A stretch of DNA of 64,000 bases from positions 1 through 64,000 of the forward strand of contig CAYMLO010000033.1 of the NCBI GenBank assembly GCA_964390905.1. The letters run 5' to 3'. Below are positions 60,801 through 64,000 of the stretch, one piece after another. The stretch comes from JAFGLZ01 sp964390905. GTDB taxonomy: Bacteria > Planctomycetota > Phycisphaerae > UBA1845 > JAFGLZ01. A model generated the notes under the pieces. That model ran no database searches, had not been told where the DNA came from, and worked only from the letters and a program-made list of their open reading frames with translations. The translations under genes and the position numbers were made by a program. Position 1 is the stretch's first letter. Every line of letters begins with the position of its first letter.

Positions 60801-61000
60801 TCTCCCTGCGGTCGACGTCGCGGTGGGGTGAATGGGGCTGGTCCCCGGCCGGCAGGAAGGTCGGCTGCAGTCCCGAGCTGTTTCGCCTGAAGGCGGGCAA
60901 GCACACGCTCCGGCTGCAACCGCGCAACGCGGGCGCGCAGATCGCCGAGATCGTCATCACCGAAGACCCGCGATTCGGCGCGAAAGGACCGGGAGAGTGA
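57899..61000 (+). CDS. Exported propeller / Fn3 / carbohydrate-binding protein
   Basis: A 1033-residue exported protein. The ATG at 57899 follows GAGGAG, 35 bases after the stop of the large fusion gene, so they are one operon. After a signal peptide (about 13-33) come a beta domain with Asp-Glu-Phe-Ile-Asp, then a TolB-like beta-propeller (about 185-560) with repeated Trp/Asp blades such as Ile-Pro-Ala-Trp-Asn-Ala-Asp-Gly and Ser-Ser-Pro-Asp-Gly-Thr-Lys-Ile-Leu. Two Fn3 domains flank a CBM35-like domain (about 655-790, Glu-Ala-Glu-Ala-Gly), and a last beta domain ends the chain. No catalytic residues are evident. A substrate-binding or scaffold role beside its neighbour is likely. Confidence 0.72.
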   Translation: MSTSNPADSRRRFAQCVTGVCLLAGGVQAKAATGFIDEFIDVKAWCANNANAPAKFSSDGKILTLIDPPGGEATWGTSISRGPVSVDLTETPYLIARVIETTGAFAVKLVSRKTKDKHSATVTVRRPGLMVANVAERLNCAGKTSLTIGLYVLGREKMAKVDYVKFADRLTAKEKKAMDRMLAQHPKKYHGLTELATRRGWRDLGHVRRGKTYLSERTVFRDSSTGAPAWRMTCDPGIDKGDYYDIPAWNADGSLITFLSKRGGRSGRWLMNAKGGSLRPFIGVDGRSIGWGVWSVRYPDRFYGAVVNKGRTHVVAYDPRTGRHQVVVSVEQENLGTMYPPHPSEKWFLFGRRVRKGKAGSPDDPSEAHVVGLDGSVRTIRFERRWHRLRFTKSPDAQIFFNFEKPRTQWTILPDGSDRTRIPKPGGHPDWMPGGTEMTFYAEGKIWAVHRDGTGLRCMATLKGGGHGGPCLDGEWFVSDTTRRGEFPDSILILRTDGSQTIIPVFRHMSSYLGHSVRWHPGQDATHPHPVSSPDGTKILCNSDFLGQYADVYVSVARMPDPPRDLAAQRDGDHVRLTWQRPRRSRETHGYVVYRSDRSGLGYRRVTDKPITVPEWRGPDASTPGFYVVTAVEHSGLESAPSNEVCDAGGGHWQGAARVFIEAEAGRPTVPMREGGDFPTASNAYYVGSVEGKPGGNLALDVVVPKEGNYHLWARIQDTGTLTVACNGRQHGTLSCEAVTWTWRKLASVMTLAAGRHALRFESKEGGEQIDKLLLTDDAGFEPYGAGAIDTTPPDAPTHLKAVLVSNNALHLTWSVVRATDVDHYNVYCGTKPDLACDQGALVGSPAETEMVDWGLGPNEARWYKVTAVDRAGNESPTSKAVAARTPPFNPVHIVLEANRARTRQMKLVASKEAGGQVLRAIKPAPLAEATWTFDLPRDVTGAIWARLLGTEETPAHCMLRIDHDARISLRSTSRWGEWGWSPAGRKVGCSPELFRLKAGKHTLRLQPRNAGAQIAEIVITEDPRFGAKGPGE

Positions 61001-61003
61001 AAC

Positions 61004-61029
61004 GGGCGGACGGCCCCGGCGAGCCGCCC
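61004..61029. terminator. Hairpin after the two-gene operon
   Basis: GGGCGG (61004-61009) pairs with CCGCCC (61024-61029) around a 14-base loop directly after the stop at 61000. No U-tract is present. Confidence 0.4.
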
Positions 61030-61098
61030 GCCCTGTGATGCTCGTCGACGGAACGGAGCGTCGGTCGCGATCGCCCCGCCGCAAGTTAGCCTCCGCGG

Positions 61099-62787
61099 CT
61101 ACTGCTTCCTGCCGAGCCGGATCTCGAACCCGTCCACGGCGTTGCCCGTGCCGACCATGAGGCCCCACTGCGTGGACATCATGTTGCGGATGCCATAGTT
61201 GTCGCGGTCCCCGAACCCGTTGAGGTTGATGGGCACCCAGTTGATGCCGTCCTTCGTCCGCCAGAAGTCGGAACCACCCCAGCGAAGGCGATCGGTTCCA
61301 AACAAGTCCTCCAAAGCCACGAGATACTCTTCGGGCCAGTACTCTACCGGAACGCTGCTCATGGCGTCGAGGAGTTGGCCGGCCAAGTCATACGTGCCGA
61401 CATAGAACCACCCGTCATGCTCGGCCATGTACCAGCAGTAGACGTTCGCCCAGTAGTCGAACCCGCCGCTCATACCCGACAAGGGGAGGATCTCGTTGGG
61501 TCCGTTGGGATCGCGGATGTTGCCGACCAGCAACTCGACGTTGTCATCGGCATCGATGCGCAAGATGTCGCAGCCTCGCAGCCCCGCGGCTGCCATCGGG
61601 TAGATGACTGTCCCGGCGTAGAGGTAGCCGTCGTACTCCCTGAGCGTCATGAAGCCGTGCGCGAGGTTATTGCCGTAACCGCCCTCGATCACACGGGTCC
61701 AGTTGCCCGGCGCCGGATCGTCCGACTTCCAGAGCTCCGGCCCGTTATGGTTGCCACAACCGGCGTATAGATGGCCGTCGAAGACACCGAGCTGCCAGAA
61801 GCCGCTGTTCTCAGGTATGTCTGTAGCAACCGCCTCAAAGGTATCGTTTGGTTCTGGGATTGGGTCGAACGGGACGCCAACGAGAATCGCGTCGTCCGTG
61901 TTGGCGAAGATCTCACGCTGCTGAACCACGTTCGGGTCGACCGCGGAGGTGACCGTGACCTGCTGCCCTGCCAGCGCCAAGGGCGTCATCTCCAGAGACG
62001 AATCGACAACGGTGGTGGCGTCCGCCCGGGTCACCGTGCCCAGAATGTGTTCCGTGTACACACCGGCGCCCGAGGCGATGAAGCCCAAGCTGCAGGCGTT
62101 ATCCCAACTGTTGGGGTCCGTGGACGGATCGGCCGAGCAGTAGATCTCGCAGATGCCGTTGTTGGCCACATACAGCTTTCCGTTGAAGACTTGGGCGCCG
62201 CGGAGCCCCCCGGCGACGCCGAACCCGCCAACAGCCATGTCTGACGGACAGGCCTTCTCGAACGTGTCACCGTCCGTCGTCTTCCACACGATACCCCCAG
62301 TGATCGTCGTGCCCAGCATATACAGGGCGTCGTTGAATACCCTGGCCCCTCGAAAGCCCGTCGTCTCCCAGCTAGCCGGCGAGAAGACACGCTCCCACCC
62401 CCAGGCATCGTTGGGCTCGTCGTATGTGCCGCGATAAACGTGGCCGGGGGAAGTAGACGCCAGGAGATACGCCTGCCAATCGCCCCACAGGTCGTTGCGG
62501 CACTGCCAGCGCACAGGCGGCGGGTAATTGGGGTTCGCCCCGATCCAGTACTGCAGACAGAGCGGGTTCTGCACCGTGCCGACGTAGATCTCCGGCGTGC
62601 CGTCATCGTCGCCGTCGAACTGCTCCATCGCCCACGGGTAGCCGTTCAGCCGATCGTCGATGCCCCCGCTGGCGATGAGGACGAAGTCCTCCTGGCTCAA
62701 CCCACAATCACCGATCTGCGTGACGCCAAGCATCAGCGGAACACTCAGCGCCATCATGCCCAAGCCAGTCAATGTCCTACGCTTCAT
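61099..62787 (-). CDS. Exported beta-propeller-like protein
   Basis: A 562-residue exported protein. AGGAGG lies seven bases before the ATG at 62787; the frame stays open upstream but without a better start. After the signal peptide (about 1-25) it has a Phe-Asp-Gly-Asp-Asp-Asp-Gly-Thr-Pro-Glu-Ile-Tyr-Val-Gly-Thr block, an FG-GAP-like calcium site. Blade-like repeats with similar endings follow: Phe-Asn-Gly-Lys-Leu-Tyr-Val-Ala, Phe-Asp-Gly-His-Leu-Tyr-Ala-Gly, Tyr-Asp-Gly-Tyr-Leu-Tyr-Ala-Gly and His-Asp-Gly-Trp-Phe-Tyr-Val-Gly. That is a sialidase/propeller-like architecture. No catalytic residues were identified; a surface-binding protein is likely. Confidence 0.7.
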   Translation of the reverse strand: MKRRTLTGLGMMALSVPLMLGVTQIGDCGLSQEDFVLIASGGIDDRLNGYPWAMEQFDGDDDGTPEIYVGTVQNPLCLQYWIGANPNYPPPVRWQCRNDLWGDWQAYLLASTSPGHVYRGTYDEPNDAWGWERVFSPASWETTGFRGARVFNDALYMLGTTITGGIVWKTTDGDTFEKACPSDMAVGGFGVAGGLRGAQVFNGKLYVANNGICEIYCSADPSTDPNSWDNACSLGFIASGAGVYTEHILGTVTRADATTVVDSSLEMTPLALAGQQVTVTSAVDPNVVQQREIFANTDDAILVGVPFDPIPEPNDTFEAVATDIPENSGFWQLGVFDGHLYAGCGNHNGPELWKSDDPAPGNWTRVIEGGYGNNLAHGFMTLREYDGYLYAGTVIYPMAAAGLRGCDILRIDADDNVELLVGNIRDPNGPNEILPLSGMSGGFDYWANVYCWYMAEHDGWFYVGTYDLAGQLLDAMSSVPVEYWPEEYLVALEDLFGTDRLRWGGSDFWRTKDGINWVPINLNGFGDRDNYGIRNMMSTQWGLMVGTGNAVDGFEIRLGRKQ

Positions 62788-63595
62788 CAAACGTCCTCCT
62801 GGTATGAAAGCCGTTGGTTGCCCGCCGCGTCGCTTGTCGTTCGTGGAGCCGCTTCTGCCTGCCCAACGTTCGGTCGATTCACGGCGGGCGGGTTCCTCCT
62901 GCACGCCTTTGCGCATCTTTACCGAGATTGAGACAGAAGGGCACGCCGAACGCCCGAGTTGACGCTTCCTTCTCCCGTCATCACCAGGTTTCCCCAGGTC
63001 CACTCCCGTCGTTCCACGACCAACCCATAAGCCAACGAGGGCCACACAGGGTCAAACCAGGCTACCTAAAGTATCTCAGCCAAGGGCCTAAACGTCAAGG
63101 CAGAAGTGAAAGGGGATGTTGGGCGGGAGACTGAATCCGTACTGGTATCCTTCAGCGAAGCGACCTTTTCCCGATCGATGCCGAGGGTTCGAGCGATCCG
63201 GCGTTGGGACCAGCCCCGTTCCACAAATCTGCTAACCGTTTGCACCGCAGAACTTTTCTGAGGTAATTGGCCATGGGCAAGCTCCTCCGGCGGGAAGGCC
63301 GCTGGGCAGCCTGCCCGGCGAATCACGCCTTCCTCACAAGAGCCTGATCTTGGGGCGCCTCGAAATACTTGTGGTATGGGCGCTCGCTGACAGGTTGCTC
63401 TTTGTCAAGCAGCGTAAAGATTCGCAGCCGAGGGTGTTGCACAAGATGTTAGGATCGACTAAGATGCATCTACTAGCCTCCTTGCCGTGGGATTGCGCGA
63501 TGCCAACCCGCCGCAGACCCCTGCTTGAAGGCCGTCTCTTGTATTTGAAGTGAATCGAGATCGCTTATCTGGGTGGGATTGGAGGAGCTGGTGAC
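62788..63595. other. Gene-poor region with a transposase remnant
   Basis: The 808 bases between the propeller gene and fabH contain only the decayed IS21-type fragment listed separately. No tRNA, promoter or further open frame could be supported. The right third (63330-63560) is ordinary non-coding sequence. Confidence 0.5.
63066..63274 (-). pseudogene. Decayed N-terminus of an IS21-family transposase (istA)
   Basis: The end of a transposase gene reads from an ATG at 63274 behind GGAGGAG (Met-Ala-Asn). One base must be inserted after the third codon to continue into Val-Glu-Arg-Gly-Trp-Ser-Gln-Arg-Arg-Ile-Ala-Arg and Leu-Gly-Ile-Asp-Arg-Glu, the helix-turn-helix of IS21 IstA proteins. Similarity ends after about 45 codons, and the frame stops at 63066. 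The catalytic domain and istB are absent. Confidence 0.65.
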
Positions 63596-64000
63596 ATGCC
63601 ATTTCGCGCGGGGCTTGTGAGCGTGGGCTCGGCCCTCCCCGAACAAGTGATAACCACAGCGGACATCTCTCGGAGGATCTGCGAGACGACCGGTTTCCAA
63701 ATCACGAACGGTTTGATCGATCGGTTGACGGGTGTCCGGTCCCGACGGTATCGGGCCGAAGATGAACAATCGTCCGATCTTGCCTGGCGGGCGGCGATTC
63801 AGGCCATCGACCGCGCCGAGATTGACAAGGACGAACTCGATCTCATCATCTTTGCCGCTATCAGTCAGGACATCACCGAGCCCGCCACCGCGAATATCTT
63901 GCAGGAAAAGTTGGGGGTGTCCAACACTCAGGTGATCGACGTCAAGAACGCGTGCAACAGCTTCCTGAACGGATTGGACGTTGCTGATTCATACATGCGC
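63596..64000 (+). CDS. fabH: 3-oxoacyl-ACP synthase III (cut by window edge)
   Basis: The first 135 codons of fabH, starting at an ATG 8 bases after GGAGGAG (63581-63587). The protein opens Ala-Gly-Leu-Val-Ser-Val-Gly-Ser-Ala-Leu-Pro-Glu-Gln-Val, the usual KAS III N-terminus. The nucleophile segment is visible near the right edge: Asp-Val-Lys-Asn-Ala-Cys-Asn-Ser-Phe, with the Cys in the expected place. KAS III condenses acetyl-CoA or another acyl-CoA with malonyl-ACP to begin fatty acid synthesis; some relatives make specialised lipids or hydrocarbons, and the missing C-terminus prevents a choice. Confidence 0.82.
   Translation, partial: MPFRAGLVSVGSALPEQVITTADISRRICETTGFQITNGLIDRLTGVRSRRYRAEDEQSSDLAWRAAIQAIDRAEIDKDELDLIIFAAISQDITEPATANILQEKLGVSNTQVIDVKNACNSFLNGLDVADSYMR

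Noticed and set aside
63170..63210. A sequence resembling a tRNA T-arm (GGTTCGAGC)
   Set aside because: It lies inside the helix-turn-helix codons of the IS21 remnant, and no acceptor, D or anticodon arm can be folded around it.
63350..63553. A 67-codon plus-strand frame before fabH
   Set aside because: No ribosome-binding site, TTG start, and composition without recognisable features.

Overview
The window is high-GC bacterial DNA from a planctomycete, most likely of the Phycisphaerae/Sedimentisphaerales type. The reasons are two pseudopilin-like proteins with the FTLIELLVVVAIIALLISIL leader, a very high density of secreted carbohydrate-active proteins, sulfatase-family proteins and SGNH esterases, Gfo/Idh/MocA and Tat-secreted FAD oxidoreductases, and housekeeping genes (purF-like, pyrD, infA, tyrS, fabH) scattered singly among them. 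I see no tRNA, rRNA, CRISPR array, prophage or plasmid function. The assignment rests on gene content only.

Layout. 1-10 kb: a truncated pseudopilin gene, a membrane-anchored sulfatase-like enzyme, an exported Ntn hydrolase, a TIM-barrel hydrolase, an M14 carboxypeptidase fused to a helical domain, and an FAD oxidoreductase. 10-21.9 kb: a PurF-like enzyme without the glutaminase cysteine, a secreted protein of unknown function, a YccF protein, a GH18-like protein, a PL10 pectate lyase with a frameshift, a transglutaminase-like protein and two SGNH hydrolases. 21.9-29.3 kb: a minus-strand run of PL1 pectate lyase, SGNH esterase, membrane spermidine-synthase-like protein and multi-pass sulfatase-like protein. 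29.4-37.7 kb: small and unusual genes (zinc-binding protein, phosphoesterase, tail-collar protein, HTH regulator with an unknown sensor domain, two proteins with a shared C-terminal module, a second pseudopilin). 37.9-50.1 kb: ceramidase-like protein, pyrD, helical-barrel protein, infA, a tyrS-headed operon, zinc-ribbon protein, beta-helix protein, and a HAD phosphatase overlapping a permease. 50-63 kb: heparinase-like lyase, a 1472-residue transglutaminase/discoidin/helical-barrel fusion with a companion secreted protein, and a beta-propeller protein. The right end has a decayed IS21-type transposase remnant and the start of fabH.

How the genes fit together. Most proteins carry export signals and look like tools for attacking uronic-acid polysaccharides (PL1, PL10, heparinase-like and beta-helix proteins, helical barrels), removing esters (SGNH enzymes) and handling peptide or sphingolipid decorations (M14, transglutaminase-like, ceramidase-like). 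No SusC/SusD pair or sugar transporter is present, so this is a dispersed degradation repertoire rather than one polysaccharide-utilisation operon.

The most interesting observations are: a C-terminal module (InlB-like repeat, then Phe-Lys-Cys-Gly, a hydrophobic stretch and a basic tail) shared by three unrelated exported proteins, which looks like a surface-sorting signal; a transglutaminase-like secreted family present twice, once fused to other domains; a PurF-like protein with Gly in place of the catalytic Cys; two sulfatase-family proteins with Thr at the nucleophile position; and an HTH regulator with a large unassigned sensor domain.
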